From positions 518,377,229-518,441,228 of the forward strand of contig CM022302.1 in NCBI GenBank assembly GCA_011799875.1: a stretch of 64,000 nucleotides of DNA, written 5' to 3'. The notes under the pieces were generated by a model. The model saw nothing but the letters and a program-made list of their open reading frames with translations. It ran no database searches and was not told the DNA's origin. The translations under genes were made by a program, and so were the position numbers. Shown piece by piece: positions 1 through 11,678 of the stretch (position 1 is its first letter; each line of letters starts with the position of its first letter). The stretch comes from Thinopyrum elongatum. Lineage: Eukaryota; Streptophyta; Magnoliopsida; Poales; Poaceae.

Positions 1-3000
1 TTCTTCAAACTTCAGAACTAAAATGTACATCATGTTGCAAATAATCCAGAGGCAAATATAAAATTAACAGCAACATTAGCTAAAATATTTAAATAGCTCA
101 AACAACCAGTAACAACAGCAAAACAACACTTTTTAATGCCATTTTATTTAAATAGAATCCAACTTAAATTGTTTGGGCCCAAAACCATTTTATATCAGTG
201 TCTAATATTGCACTGGTAATATTGGGCTAGGTCTCATATTTTACAAAAGTTGTTTGAATTAAAAACAAAAGCCAAAGCATAAAGACAAAACAAAACTAAA
301 AAGAAAGAAAAAAAGGCCCCTTGGCCAACTGGGCCAGACGGCCCAGCTCACAGGCCAGGCCGGCCCACCTGGCCCAGCCGGCCGACCCGCCCCTGCCTTA
401 TCCCCATGAGGGGGAAACCCTAACCAGCCACCACCTCACTTCCCCCCTCTCCCGAAAATATCCCCCCCTCTCCCCCGATTGGATCGGGATCGAGAGGTGG
501 AGGTCGCCGCGACGCCCCGACCCCGCCGCCCGACGCCGCCCCGTTGCCGTCGCCGTTGGACGCCGTCGCCGGAGCGCTCCCCCGCCGGCCTGCTTCTCCT
601 CTCCGCCGTCGTCCCCGTCATCCACCTCGCGCACTACTGCCACGATCCCTACGCCCTCTGTGAGCCGCGCCCCTCCCTCTCCTCCTCTCTCCCTCACCGC
701 GCCGCTGCTTGCGTCGCCCGCCCGCGGTGGCCTCGTGCGTCGCGTGCCCCGCGCCACCGCGCCCCCCCGCGCGCCCCTGCCGGCGAGCCCTGCCGTCGCT
801 CGCCCTCCCCACTGGTGCCCTTCGCCGCGCGCGCACGCGCCGCATCGCCGCTGCCCCGCTGCGTGGCCGCTCCCTTCTTCCCCCTTGGCACGCTCACCGC
901 GTCCCGCGGCTGCGCACGCGCCCCCGCCACTGCCTGGGTCGCCCGCCATGGCCGGCTCCTGCTGCTGCCGCGCGCTGGTCTCGCCCCGCTCCGGTCCACC
1001 ACTCGACCGCGCCCGTCGCCCCCTGCTGCGCGCGCCGCCAGTCTCGCCGTGGGCTCGCCGCGGCCATCTCCGGCGCCCGGCGCCCGCGCCGCGTCGGCGC
1101 CCCTTCGCTCCCGCGGGTCGTCGCCCGGGTCGGGCGCCTACAACGCCCGTGTGCCCGTTAGGCCCCGCTGGCCCTATGACATGTGGGCCACTGCTCCAGA
1201 ACATTTTGAAAGAATAATTAAAAAATGGAATAATAATAATAATAATGAAATTAATTAACTAAATTAATTAAGTTAATTAATCCTACTTAATTAATCTAAT
1301 TAACCTGTTAGTCTAACTAAGCAGTAATTAGTTTAACCTAACCCTAATTAACTTAACAGTGTATGACAGGTGGGTCCCACTGGACCCACGCGTCAGTTTG
1401 ACCCAGTCAACCTCTGTTGACTGCTGACGTCATGCTGACGTCAGCAAACACTGTTCTGGATAATGTTGAATTAAAATAATTAAATAAATCCTGAAAATGA
1501 TTTAAATCTTTTAAAATTAATAGAAAATAAACCGTAGCTCAGATGAAAATACTTTCTACATGAAAGTTGCTCAGAACGACGAGACGATTCCGGATACGCA
1601 GCCTGTTCGTCCGCCACACGCCCCTAGCATATCAAACACGCAACTTTCCCCCTCCAGTTCATCTGCCCGAAAACGCGGAACCCCGGGGATACTTTCCCGG
1701 ATGTTTCCCCCCTTCGCCGGTATCACCTCTTACCGCGTTAGGGCACACCTAACACCGTTGTTTGCTTTGTCATGTATCGTTATGCATCTGTTTGCATTAT
1801 ATTCATTGTTTCTTCCCCCTCTTCTCTCCGGTAGACTACGAGACCGACGCCGCTGCTGGTGCCCCGACCGATTACGCTGTTGACGACCCCTACTTGCCAG
1901 AGCTTCCAGGCAAGCCCCTCCCCCCCCCCTTGATAACCAGATATCGCCTATTCTCCTCTATACTGCTTGCATTAGAGTAGTGTAGCATGTTACTGCTTTC
2001 CGTTAATCCTATTCTGATGCATAGCCTGACATTGTTGCTACATCTGTTGATACCTTACCTGCAATCCTAAATACTTAGTATAGGATGCTAGTTTATCATC
2101 ATTGGCCCTACATTCTTGTCAGTCTGCCTTGCTATACTATCGGGCCGTGATCACTCGGGAGGTGATCACGGGTGTATACTATACATATATACATACTATA
2201 CATATGGTGACTAAAGTCGGGTCGGCTCGAAGAGTACCCGCGAGTGATTCACGGATTGGGGGCTGAAAGGACCTTTGACCTGACGGCCCTCTGTGTGGAT
2301 CTTTGTGGCGGAGCGACAGGGCAGGTTGAGACCACCTAGGAGACAGGTGGGCCTGGCCCTGGTCGGCGTTTGCGTTTACTTCATAATAACACGCTTAACG
2401 AGATCTTGGTATTTGATCTGAGTCTGGCCACTGGCCTATACGCACTAACCAACTACGCGGGAACAGATATGGGCACTCGACGTCGTGGTATCAGCCGAAG
2501 CCTCCTAGACGTCAGCGACTGAGCGGCGCGCACCGGGTTGGACCGCGTAACGCAACTTCCTTTGTAATGGAGGTTGCTAGGTCTGCTCTCCGACCGCCCA
2601 CGCAACGTGCAGGTGTGCAATGGGCGATGGGCCCAGACCCCTGCGCGCATAGGATTTAGACCGGCGTGCTGACCTCTCTGTTAGGCCTAGGTAGGGCTGC
2701 GACGTGTTGATCTTCCGAGGCCGGGTATGACCCAGGAAAGTGTGCCCGGCCAGAGGGATCGAGCGTGTTGGGTAATGTGGTGCACCCCTGCAGGGAAGTT
2801 TATCTATTCGAATAGCCGTGTCCCTCGGTAAAAGGATGACCCGGAGTTGTACCTCGACCTTATGACAACTAGAACCGGATACTTAATAAAACACACCCTT
2901 TCAAGTGCCAGATACAACCCGGTGATCGCTCTCTCACAGGGCGACGAGGAGAGGATCGTCGGGTAGGATTTATGCTATGCGATGTTACTTGGTGAACTTA

Positions 3001-3640
3001 CCATCTATTCTCTTCTACATGCTGCAAGATGGAGGCTGCCAGAAGCGTAGTCTTCGACAGGATTAGATATCCCCCCTCTTATTCTGGCTTTCTGCAGTTC
3101 AGTCCACCGATATGGCCTCTTTACACATATACCCATGCATATGTAGTGTAGCTCCTTGCTTGCGAGTACTTTGGATGAGTACTCACGGTTGCTTTTTTCC
3201 CTCTTTTTCCCCTTTCCCTTCTACCTGGTTGTCGCAACTAGATGCTGGAGTCCAGGAGCCAGACGCCACCGTCGACGACGACCCCTACTCTGGAGGTGCC
3301 TACTACTACGTGCAGGCTGCCGACGACGACCATGAGTAGTTTAGGAGGATCCCAGGCAGGAGGCCTGCGCCTCTTTCGATCTGTATCCCAGTTTGTGCTA
3401 GCCTTCTTAAGGCAAAACTTGTTTAACTTATGTTTGTTCTCAGATATATTTGCTTCCGCTAACATTTGTGCTCTTGAGCTTTTGTATTCGAGCCCTCGAG
3501 GCCCCTGGCTTGTAATATGAAGCTTGAATTATTTCTATTTGTGTTTAGAGTTGTGTTGTGATATCTTCCCGTGAGTCCCTGATCTTGATCGTACACGTTT
3601 GCGTGTATGATTAGTGTACGATTGAATCGGGGGCGTCACA
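1..3640. mobile_element. LTR retrotransposon segment (long LTR, probable Ty3/gypsy)
   Basis: The segment ends at 3640 in a GGGGGCGTCACA terminus, so the minus strand starts TGTGACGCCC, a typical LTR end. The stretch mixes AT-rich blocks, a very GC-rich block (about 330-1180) and stretches with no open frame of protein character, as expected for a long LTR. It resembles LTRs that recur many times in Triticeae DNA; I do not name a family. The left end lies outside the window, so neither target duplication nor partner LTR can be checked. Orientation is not set by the ends alone. The long frames in the GC-rich block (321-1258, both strands) are proline/arginine/alanine-rich and look like composition artefacts. 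Confidence 0.5.
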
Positions 3641-4140
3641 CGTCAGGTGTAGCTCATGGGGAAACAGCCCGCCGCAACCATGGCCACTGCCAGTCCGCGA
3701 CTCCATCCGACACCAGCCGCCGCAGACCACGACGCCATCTTGGGGAGGAGGTCAGGGGCACGCGCAGCAAGCTAGGGGACCGATCTGCCCCGTCGCCACC
3801 ATCCGCCATCGCAGGACCTTGCCGCCACCGCAGGTCTGCTCCAGCGCCGCCCACACGGCCACCTCGGTAGCACCACCACCAGCACCCGGGGCCGCCGCCC
3901 CGGCTCCCAAACTCCGCAGCCTAGACGCTTCGTCCGGGGCCGCCGCGCCGTGCTGGCTGGAGCGCTCCCCGCGCGAGGGATCTCAGCGCGAGAAGACATC
4001 CCCGCCACCGCCGTCGGCCAAGCAGGCTTTGCCTACTGGCGTCCTCCGGCGGCGGCGGGTGAGCAGATGGAGAGGACGGGGGCGGCGGCGGCGGCCGCGG
4101 CTTGGGTTTCCGCCCGAGCCGCCCCCCCGTGAGCGACGCG
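3641..4140. other. GC-rich stretch, no recognised gene
   Basis: This is GC-rich DNA between the LTR end and the Harbinger transposase relic. Open frames on both strands are low-complexity (Ala/Arg/Pro). It could be the 3' flank of the Harbinger element or unrelated gene-derived sequence. No terminal inverted repeat was found here. Confidence 0.4.
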
Positions 4141-4149
4141 AGCGGTTAG

Positions 4150-5488
4150 GTAATGATCCTTGTGGGTCCACATATGCTCCACAAGATCATTGAGTAGTTG
4201 CACGTGGACCCATTCACCTCGGAGATTCTAATGCATCTACAGAAAATTCATAATCTGATCTAGATCTTGATTCGGGATGTGGACTTGTTCTCTGAATTTC
4301 TCAAAATCATGGATTCGGGCTGCCCCTTCAATCTCATTTTCGACAATTGTGCAAAATGACACAACATGTCATCATCCACCGCAAAGTTTCCGATTCTCAC
4401 ATCATTGCAGCTCCACGAATAATTCCCCAAGAAGCTTGGAGCACTCCGAATGCCCTCTTTCTAGCTTCTTCTTGCATTGCTGCAAAGTGGTTTTCTTTGC
4501 TGCCATGGGGATCGGATATGTTCATCACAAACGCCGCCCACTAAACATAGATACTACCTACAAGGTAGTACCCCATATTGTAGTCGTGCATGTTGACAGT
4601 GCAGTTGCACGGCGACGCTTTCCCATTGCAAAGTCTCCTGAACACAGGACATCGCTAGAGCACATTGATGTCCTTGTGAGAACCAGGCATGCCAAAGAAA
4701 CCATGTCAAATCAACAAGTCCCCTGATGTCACTACTTCGAGTATGGTGGTGGCCTCATTGGTGTGACCTTGTACATTCTGAGCAAACCTTTGGAAGAGTT
4801 CTTTCATTGCCAATGTATGCAATCAATTGAACCGAGCATACATGGAAAGCCTCTGGATGCTCCAATAGCCATCAACTTTTCTGTACCTTGCACATTTGGT
4901 TCTCTTAGATAATCTGCTCCAAACACCTGCACCATCAGGACCATCTCACAGTGGTCTTCAAACACCTGTGCAGGCAAATCTCATAGTGGATTTCAGGAAT
5001 GTGCTCTCCCCCATCCGGACCATCTCACCAATGGCGTCGGCGGCGGTACCTAGTGCAGGCATCCTAGTAGCAGCCGTGCACTTCTGCTTAGTAGAGAACG
5101 AGAATTGTTCGCAACAATCCCTGGTGAGCTTGACATAGGAATCATGTGCCTCCACTCCCTCCCCACGTGCAAGAATAAGGGTTTGCGCATATAGAAGCAT
5201 CAACGAAACCATATATCAGGGAATGTTTGTTTGGGATTAAAGTAGTCCTTGTAGAGTAGTCCTGCTCTAGCGACCCTATCCAGTTCAAAACTCTTCTCCC
5301 TTTGATTGAACCCTTAAAGTTTAGAACGTGCTCTACCTCCCTGTCCATTTCCTCTCGAATGCTCATGATCATCAATACATCTCGACCACTTCGTCCGACT
5401 CAGACGAATTGAAAAATTCCTTGTGCATCAACTCATCCAACTCTGTTTTTCCATAATCCTCATCCGACGAACCATCTGAATCCATCGC
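4150..5488 (-). pseudogene. PIF/Harbinger transposase (HARBI1-like nuclease), degenerate
   Basis: This is a broken DDE transposase, read on the minus strand. The N-terminus starts at 5488 with MDSDGSSDEDYGKTELDELM, continues as EEMDREVEHVLNFKGSIKGRR (about 5280-5350) and KCTAATRMPALGTAADAIGE (about 5010-5080). It then shows the LGSIDCIHWQWKN block around the first catalytic Asp (about 4805-4845), the MPGSH block (about 4690), and RAFGVLQ with IIRG near 4420-4460. The C-terminal block DLVEHMW is at about 4160-4185. These blocks follow the family order. The frame changes several times and stops occur. Where family members have an Asp-Val-Glu just before RAFGVLQ, this copy reads ARKRAFGVLQ, so the third catalytic acidic residue appears deleted. 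The element cannot encode an active enzyme. Confidence 0.8.
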
Positions 5489-5761
5489 TTTCCTACAAAA
5501 AAACCATGAAAGAAAATGCTCGGACAATTTGTTGAACACATAGAGCGCAAGCAATCTGAGAATAGCCGCATGTACCGCCACAACGTCCAGGGACGGAACG
5601 GTGCCCGGAGTGGCGAAACGGTCGAGGAGGAGGTTTGTGGCGGTCCTGGCGACGCTGAGGAGTCTGGACGGCGGTGGAGCTAGGGCGGTGGCAGAGCTAG
5701 TGGAGGACCGGAGTGGACGAGAGAGAAGAGAGGAGAGGCAAATGGCTCATCTGGCAAGGTC

Positions 5762-5784
5762 GGGGGGGGGGGGGGGGGGGGGGG
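5762..5784 (+). repeat. poly-G tract (23 bp)
   Basis: An uninterrupted run of G on the plus strand, within the GC-rich 5' region of the Harbinger relic. The length may be unreliable because sequencers handle such runs poorly. Confidence 0.9.
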
Positions 5785-5989
5785 TTCTGCTGCAAATTAT
5801 GGTGGTTCCTGCCTGTCGGATTTGACGTGGCGGATGCGTTCAGGCCTCCCCATATCCACCCCAGATTTGGGCGGTGCCGGTCAGCCCGAACGTAAAGGGT
5901 CAGTTTGAGGAGCTTGGTTGGGTCATGTTTTTATGACCGGACGGTCATCGGACCGTCCGCCCGGAAGTGTAGGGGGGTTTGAGAAGGCC

Positions 5990-6006
5990 GACTGTAGATG
6001 CTCTTA
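5990..6006 (-). repeat. possible right terminal repeat of the Harbinger relic
   Basis: Read on the minus strand this is GAGCATCTACAGT preceded by TAA. It resembles the GGGCATCTCCAACGG-type end of the Harbinger-like element at 17604-19258 and the TWA target preference of the superfamily. No matching left end was found beside the transposase relic, so the element is either truncated or its left end is lost. Confidence 0.35.
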
Positions 6007-6140
6007 TTTCCAAACTTACTACCCGCTGGGCCACCAAGCAAACAGAAAACCTCTAAATCTAAGATTGCGCAGACAAAATCAAATCAAACAAAACACCCAA
6101 AATTGGCGATCAATGTTCTTGCATGCATGTCACAGAAGAT

Positions 6141-6146
6141 TTTATT
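6141..6146 (-). terminator. AATAAA polyadenylation signal of the defensin-like gene
   Basis: The minus strand reads TAATAAAATC about 46 bp past the TAG stop at 6192. Confidence 0.5.
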
Positions 6147-6191
6147 ACTAGACGTCATTGTCCATTGTTAACATGATGCTAGAGTGCAACT

Positions 6192-6569
6192 CTAGTTACA
6201 AACGATGCAGACGCATTGACGTTGAAAAAAAGATGTGCTGCCGACGCAGTAGGACCCCTTGACATGGCCCCACTCATCCCTGCACATACTCCGGCAATAG
6301 TAAGGCATGCACATAAAGTCCGGTGTACTGTGTGTTTCGCAATGCTCTGTAGACAACATACATGCATCAGGAAAAGAATTTCAAATTGAAAGCGTCCAAA
6401 AAAATTCATGCAGTTGGGTTGACAATATTCATACGACTTGTTCTACTCCAATTGGAAGGAGAGAAAAAAGGAACCACAAATATAGGAACATAGATTCCAT
6501 ACCTGCGTGAGTGGAATTTCCTAGCAGCACAAGGATCATAAGACAAAGAAGAAGAATTTTCCCTCCCAT
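6192..6569 (-). CDS. defensin-like (DEFL) secreted cysteine-rich peptide, two exons
   Basis: Exon 1 is 6569-6503 and starts MGGKILLLCLMILVLLG, a short hydrophobic signal peptide ending near THA. The intron is 6502-6347 (156 nt), with donor CAG|GTATGG and acceptor TCTACAG. Exon 2 is 6346-6192, ending TAG. The spliced frame gives 73 residues. The mature part has eight cysteines at 25, 35, 40, 44, 56, 67, 69 and 72, spaced C-x9-C-x4-C-x3-C-x11-C-x10-C-x1-C-x2-C. The C-x3-C and C-x-C pairs fit the cysteine-stabilised alpha-beta fold of plant defensin-like proteins. An intron just after the signal peptide is the usual DEFL gene structure. A TATA box (6651-6645) and an AATAAA (6146-6141) flank it. 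Such peptides act outside the cell in defence or reproductive signalling; the specific role here is unknown. Confidence 0.85.
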
Positions 6570-6644
6570 AAGATTAGACTATCAAGGTTGAATGTTTTTC
6601 TCTATTTGAAAATGGCTTGGCTTTACAACGAAGGGGTCAACTCC

Positions 6645-6651
6645 TTTTATA
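6645..6651 (-). promoter_or_regulatory. TATA box of the defensin-like gene
   Basis: The minus strand reads CTATAAAAGG, 76 bp upstream of the ATG at 6569, which is a canonical plant TATA position allowing for a short leader. Confidence 0.65.
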
Positions 6652-6659
6652 GGAGATCA

Positions 6660-8089
6660 AACCGACTTTGGGTACATGCCACGACTTTATCACTAATGTC
6701 ATGTCCTAGGGAGACATCATGGCTGACCGCATGGTAGCTGATGGCATCACTGCTTACCTATGTACTCAGAAAAAAACAAAGACCTGTCCAACTGTCATTT
6801 TGACAGGATTTGACTCCACGGAGAACGAGGCCAACTCTGCCATGACGGGCCAAAATCACTATTTTGACTTTAGCAAATGTTTAACACAATTTGACCTCTG
6901 TCTAAAACTTTATAGAAGTAATTGGTAGAAGTGGGGACTGGTTCTCATGTTTATGGCTTTATTATGGCTGGAGAAATGAGGAACCTGTTTTGTAATGTTG
7001 ATGCTCCGTTTATTCAAAATGCTGGTTCTCAAACTGAGCTATATAACTGCAGCTGAATGTGGAATGACCTCTAAATTAACAACAATAGGAATAATTGAAT
7101 GATCACGCCTGAATGTACTGGTTGGCAAAAGGAACAAATGATCCATGGTTGTCAATCTTCTGTTTGTATTGACTTCTAAGCTTATGTTGTTAATTAGCTA
7201 TAAACTACAGTTTTTTAGAGGAGCTAAACTACCGTTTTTACTGGATGGTTCAACATTTTAGCCTGTTGAATATAACCTCGAGAGGAAACTTCTTTTCTGC
7301 CAGTTAAACAACGATGTATTTATAATCAAGTAGAGGTTTCTCCTTCTGGTTGTCACATCTGAATCGAATAGTCTCTATAACACATCATGAGATCAAAAAT
7401 AGGTCCACCAGAATAATGTGATTTTAGGCAAGATTTGTCCAAGTACAAATTGTTCGTTTCCACCTAGAGGAATCTTAGGTTTTCTCTGTATAGGATGGCC
7501 GATTGCAACCTGGTTAATTTGGCTTTTTCTTCTGTATATTTGAAATTGGTAATATAAGCAAGCTTCCTAATACGGTTATATCTACAGCTTAAGCGACCCA
7601 AATTTTTTTTTTTCAAAATACCAGCATTGATTATAGATGAAAAAGATAGGTATGTTTTCGTTTGTCATGGTGGCTTAACCCAGGATCCGGTTTTGTTGAG
7701 GAGCAGCGGGCTCACTAAGTTCTCAAGATGTGTGATTTGTGCAAATGCTTGGTATATTTGGTACGGATTTCTCCAAAAGCTCCTATTTCCATATCACAAG
7801 ACTGCCAATTCTGTCGAGTTTCATTACAAACACCATCAATCTGATAATTTTTGAGAAGTTAAGACACATCTGATCATCAGCATGAACACCAACTCACCAG
7901 CAACTGCGTAGAATACAACCGGATCAAACATGAATAATAAGGTCTTGATTATGTGAACAAACTGAAGTTTTTTTTTTTTTGGCAAAGCTCGTAGATCATA
8001 TGTGTTATACGTCTGAATTTTCTTTTGTGGCCAAAAGATGTCGGGACAAAAGTGATATAGCTCAGGAAAAAATGTGGAACTCTCTCACT
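6660..8089. other. AT-rich intergenic stretch, nothing recognised
   Basis: Upstream flank of the defensin-like gene. Open frames are short and lack signal peptides, splice partners or known motifs. A few T runs and no clear transposon ends are visible. Confidence 0.5.
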
Positions 8090-8390
8090 TCAAGTAATGC
8101 TCCCTGAGTCCCGCGAATGGAATACAACTCTCATTAGGAGTCTGTTCCATGCATGCGATGCTGATGCAATTTGTGAAATCAAATTTACTAAACAGGACAA
8201 TGGAGGACGACAGGCTAGCATGGCACTATGCTTCTCTGTCTGTAGTGCACACCATCTAGGGCCGCGTCTTCAGCTGGATGCTCATGATCAGGGATCATCC
8301 AGCTCTCGGAGTGCTTGTGGGGGAAGGAGGAACGGAACTGTTGATGGTGATGGCGATGGCAAGGTTCTATTCTCTGGTGGCTGCAGACTA
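8090..8390 (+). pseudogene. LINE ORF2 C-terminal fragment
   Basis: The plus-strand frame gives SREWNTTLIRSLF, then DADAICEIK, followed after a frame change by DDRLAWHYAS and then SAHHLG. This series is characteristic of the region between the reverse transcriptase and the terminal zinc-binding segment of plant L1-type LINEs. It is a short broken fragment with no start, catalytic motif or tail, and it is interrupted on the right by a Stowaway MITE. Confidence 0.5.
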
Positions 8391-8469
8391 CCTCCTCCGT
8401 CCCATAATATAAGAACGTTTTTGACACTAATATAGTGAAAAACACTGTTATATTATGAGACGGAGGGAG
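8391..8469. mobile_element. Stowaway-like MITE (79 bp)
   Basis: It has inverted ends CTCCTCCGTCCCATAATATAA / TTATATTATGAGACGGAGGGAG and is flanked by TA at 8389-8390 and 8470-8471. The ends and TA duplication are typical of Tc1/mariner-type Stowaway elements. Confidence 0.85.
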
Positions 8470-8738
8470 TAACAAACTATGAAGAGGTGGAAAAACGGAG
8501 GTTCAAGCCTCGCTGTTTGGTCTGGAGCACAGGAGCAGCTATACATCTTTTACCAGGGCCCCTTGTAACACTCAAATTAACCGTGCTGCTGTAGTTCTAG
8601 CCCTGAACGACAACACGGTAAATAAAACAAGATGGTGGGCAACGTATGAGGGAATCAGGAGCGCTTGAGCCAAGCTTGAAGCTTTTCAGGTAAGGAAGAT
8701 TGGATGGGAAAGCAACCTACTGTCATATTATATATAAG

Positions 8739-9651
8739 AAAAGTATACTTTTCGTCCTTCAACTCTTCGCTGAGTTTAGTTTTCGTCCCTCAACTCTAAA
8801 ACCGGACAGAGTGCATCCCGAACTCTCGAAACCGGTCACTTTTCATCCCTGCTGCTGAGTCACCCGGTTTTGATCACGCGTGAACAGTACATCCGATGAA
8901 CAGTAAATTAAAAAAAAAAGCAAAAAAAATCAAAAAAATCTGAAATTTTATGGCATCGAAGATGCTCAGGTGCGCCACATGCATGCAAATTTTCGTCATG
9001 GTTGGAAGTTCAAGGAGCACGCAGCAAAAAAAACAAAAGTAAATGTACTCTGAAGTGAACAGTAAAATCAAAAAATAGCAAAAAAAATCAAAAAATTCTG
9101 AAATTTTTTGGCATCGAGGATGCTCAGGTGGGCAAGGTGCGTACAAATTTTTGTGGTAAAATAAGATCCGAGGGTTTGGAAACCACCCAAAGCGGCACAC
9201 ACACGTACGCTATTTTGTTTTTTTTGGCACGACCTTCTCGAATCTTATTTTACCACAAAACTTTGCACGCACCTTGCTCACCTGAGCATCCTCTATGCCA
9301 AAAATTTCAGAATTTTTTAATTTTTTTTGCTATTTTTTTGATTTTTACTGTTCACTTCAGAGTACATTTACTTTTGTTTTTTTTGCTGCGTGCTCCTCGA
9401 ACTTCCAAACATGACGAAAATTAGCACGCACATGGCGCACCTGAGTATCTTCGATGCCATAAAATTTCAGATTTTTTTGAATTTTGTTGCTATTTTTTTC
9501 GAATTTACTGTTCATGCGTGGTCAAAACCGGGTTGACTCAGCAGCAGGGACGAAAAGTGACCGGTTTCGAGAGTTCGGGATGCACTCTGTCCGGTTTTAT
9601 AGTTGAGGGACGAAAACTAAACTCAGCGAAGAGTTGAGGGACGAAAAGTAT
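8739..9651. mobile_element. long-hairpin element, copy 1 (~0.9 kb, arms ~450 bp)
   Basis: The left end AAAAGTATACTTTTCGTCC and the right end GGACGAAAAGTATTACCTTTT start two arms that are inverted copies of each other almost to the centre (about 9200). Landmarks repeat in mirror order: CTCAACTCTTCGCTGAGTTTAG, AAACCGGACAGAGTGCA, CTGCTGCTGAGT, ACAGTACATCCGATGAACAG, and a block with GGATGCTCAGGTGGGC. The element encodes nothing credible; the frames inside it are Phe/Ile-rich artefacts. A second full-length copy lies at 16398-17316. Superfamily is uncertain because no clean target duplication was identified. Confidence 0.75.
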
Positions 9652-9681
9652 TACCTTTTATATTCTAATGACATGTTCGAC

Positions 9682-9684
<3 letters not shown>

Positions 9685-9733
<49 letters not shown>
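9685..9733 (+). repeat. (TC)n microsatellite
   Basis: An uninterrupted TC dinucleotide tract of about 24 units directly right of hairpin element copy 1. Confidence 0.95.
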
Positions 9734-9734
<1 letters not shown>

Positions 9735-9749
9735 ACACCATTACAAATG

Positions 9750-10300
9750 TAAATGTGGCCCTTTTTTATTCATGCTCATTGTTCAGGACAAGTTAAGGCC
9801 AATAATTGGTTTTTATTTGTACCTTGTCGCTGCTGCGATCCATCGGGCGCCATTTCTTATTTCTATGTATGCTTGGTCTGTAACCTTCTAATTCCCCACG
9901 GAATCCAAATTACATCATATATATATAGGTTTGGAGAAACTTATTTTCCCCCTGTATGTTCAATCAATTCAGGAAACTTAAGTCTAAAAACATTACAAAA
10001 CTTTTCATAGTAGCTGGCACCTTGGTGTCTTTTGTGATAGTACATGATTGGCGCCTAAGTCTAAAAATACACCAGTTTCAAGTAGCTTCGACGAGTAGAA
10101 AATGTTGGTGAGAGAGAGAAGAGGTGCTACCATGGCCCCCCAACCCATGGGGGCACCAGAGCCTGAAGGCGCCGATACGACGGGCTTGGCGACCGGCTGC
10201 ACCTGCTGCGGTTTGCGCCACCGCGCCGGCCCTGCCACCAGCAGGTTCTCCAGCGGAGGCCACACCTCCATGGCTCCATCACTGCCTAAAGTAGCTGCCC
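9750..10300 (-). repeat. duplicated segment, copy 1 (partner 23480-24080)
   Basis: About 550 bp aligns in the same orientation with 23480-24080. Shared anchors include CATTTCTTATTTCTATGTATGCTTGGTCTGT, TGTATGTTCAATCAATTCAG, ACACCAGTTTCAAGTAGCTTC and GAAGAGGTGCTACCATGGCC, in the same order, with small indels and substitutions. Confidence 0.8.
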
Positions 10301-10328
10301 CTGCTATGTACTGTATTGTACTTAACAT
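10005..10328 (-). CDS. hypothetical 107-residue ORF, paralogue of the ORF at 23810-24187
   Basis: Unrecognised gene. It contains PPLENLLVAGPARWRKPQQ and SAPSGSGAPMGWGAMVAPLL, both shared with the second copy near 24 kb, so the frame has been kept in both. I associate the LLxxLLVAGPxxxWR-type motif with short conserved plant proteins, but I cannot name the family. Compared with copy 2 the N-terminal part is different or lost, which suggests this copy is truncated. The ORF may be a relic rather than a working gene. Confidence 0.3.
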   Translation of the reverse strand: MLSTIQYIAGAATLGSDGAMEVWPPLENLLVAGPARWRKPQQVQPVAKPVVSAPSGSGAPMGWGAMVAPLLSLTNIFYSSKLLETGVFLDLGANHVLSQKTPRCQLL

Positions 10329-11317
10329 TGTAACTGGAATGAGGCATACTCAGGAATTACTTCCATGTGTTGGTCTGTGCATACTTGTCAAAGTGCACAT
10401 CCCAGTTGGAGGATATTGCAAGGGTTAGTTTTATCCAACATGATTGGCAGCGTGATCTACGGATTGGTCCTCCGTCACCATAAGCGATCTAGAATGCAAA
10501 GATCGGGTGTGACGCTCGAGTCTATTGAATGATAAAGCGCTCTTTATAGAAAAAGCCTCATGAAGCCTTGCTGAGAAGTTGATGTTAAAGTTATGTGAAA
10601 TAATAATGTGGGCATGCATGAGTGTCCAATCTTAATCGCAGCTTGTTAATATCCTTTTACATAGCACAACAGGTCAGTCCCTGTGCAAAGCTTGTACGTA
10701 CGAACCGGCCTAAACTGTAGTACCCAGTTGCAGTTTTGGAGATGCATCTTTAATTAGACAGGTTCAAAGCACAAGATTCTAGTAGCCCCCAACGCGGATC
10801 GTGCACGCTAGAAACGTCTTGGGAGGCATCTTGACAAGCAGAGGCAGGTGGTGCCATCACGCACTTTAATGCGTGTTGTCTTGACAAGACCTTTTTTAGA
10901 GTGATGTGTGTGGGGTATCTCATGTATGTCGCTCAACGGTTGTGATGGTTTTCGTCCGGTTCTCTATAATGAACTAGGCAACCTGGTTTTCGCTCGGTTT
11001 TTTTCAATTAACTGAGCAACTCTTTTCTTCTTAATGAATGCAGGATAATTGGTATTTTGAAGAAAAAAGTTTTACTGTTAATAAAATGATCTTTTTTTAA
11101 GAGCAGCAGTATACGTGTAAGTAGCATCATTTTCGGTGCAGCCCTAGATAGTGTTTTCTATTGGGAGTCTGAAGTAAATGTCGATTTATATAGTACTTTT
11201 TTTTGCGATGGGATTTATATAGTACTTCACCAAGCTTACGTGACCCATCTTCCCACGAGCGTACAGGATCAGCTGGAGCCATTGCAAACTTCACTCTTCT
11301 AATGCATAGAAGATACT
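10329..11317. other. intergenic stretch, nothing recognised
   Basis: No open frame with recognisable motifs, splice structure or transposon ends. Some AT-rich blocks and T runs. Confidence 0.5.
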
Positions 11318-11400
11318 CCACTCCGTTTTTATTTACTCCATATATTAGTTTTGATTGAAGTCAAACTTTATAAAGTTTGATTAAGTTCGTAAAAAAAATA
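11318..11400. mobile_element. truncated Stowaway-like MITE
   Basis: ACTCCACTCCGTTTTTATTTACTCC followed by a TCAAACTTTATAAAGTTTGA palindrome matches the left half of grass Stowaway elements. The matching right end is absent or decayed. Confidence 0.45.
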
Positions 11401-11678
11401 TGAACATCACGCTAGGTTGCACGATCGAGCGGTCACAAAACTGACTTAAGGCGATCAAACGGCACAAATCTAACTTAAGGCAAATTCTAAAGTAAGCTAG
11501 CTGAACAATCAAAAAATCACTCCTTATATAAAAAAAAAAAAAATTACGTGCTCCTTATATGAATTTTGTCAAACAGTAAAGGTGGCAATTAATCAAAAAG
11601 AGATGTAGGCTACCACTAGAGTTCACTTGACATGAATATTACACATGCATATGGCCGAGCACCCCACATTAGCCAGTA

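Noticed and set aside
321..1258. Long overlapping open frames on both strands (up to 298 residues)
   Set aside because: Very GC-rich; all frames are open and give Pro/Arg/Ala-rich products without domains. Composition artefact inside an LTR-type repeat.
8874..9424. Open frames of about 100 residues on both strands
   Set aside because: They lie in the arms of the hairpin element and are Phe/Ile/Leu-rich mirror images of each other. The same happens at 16420-17257.
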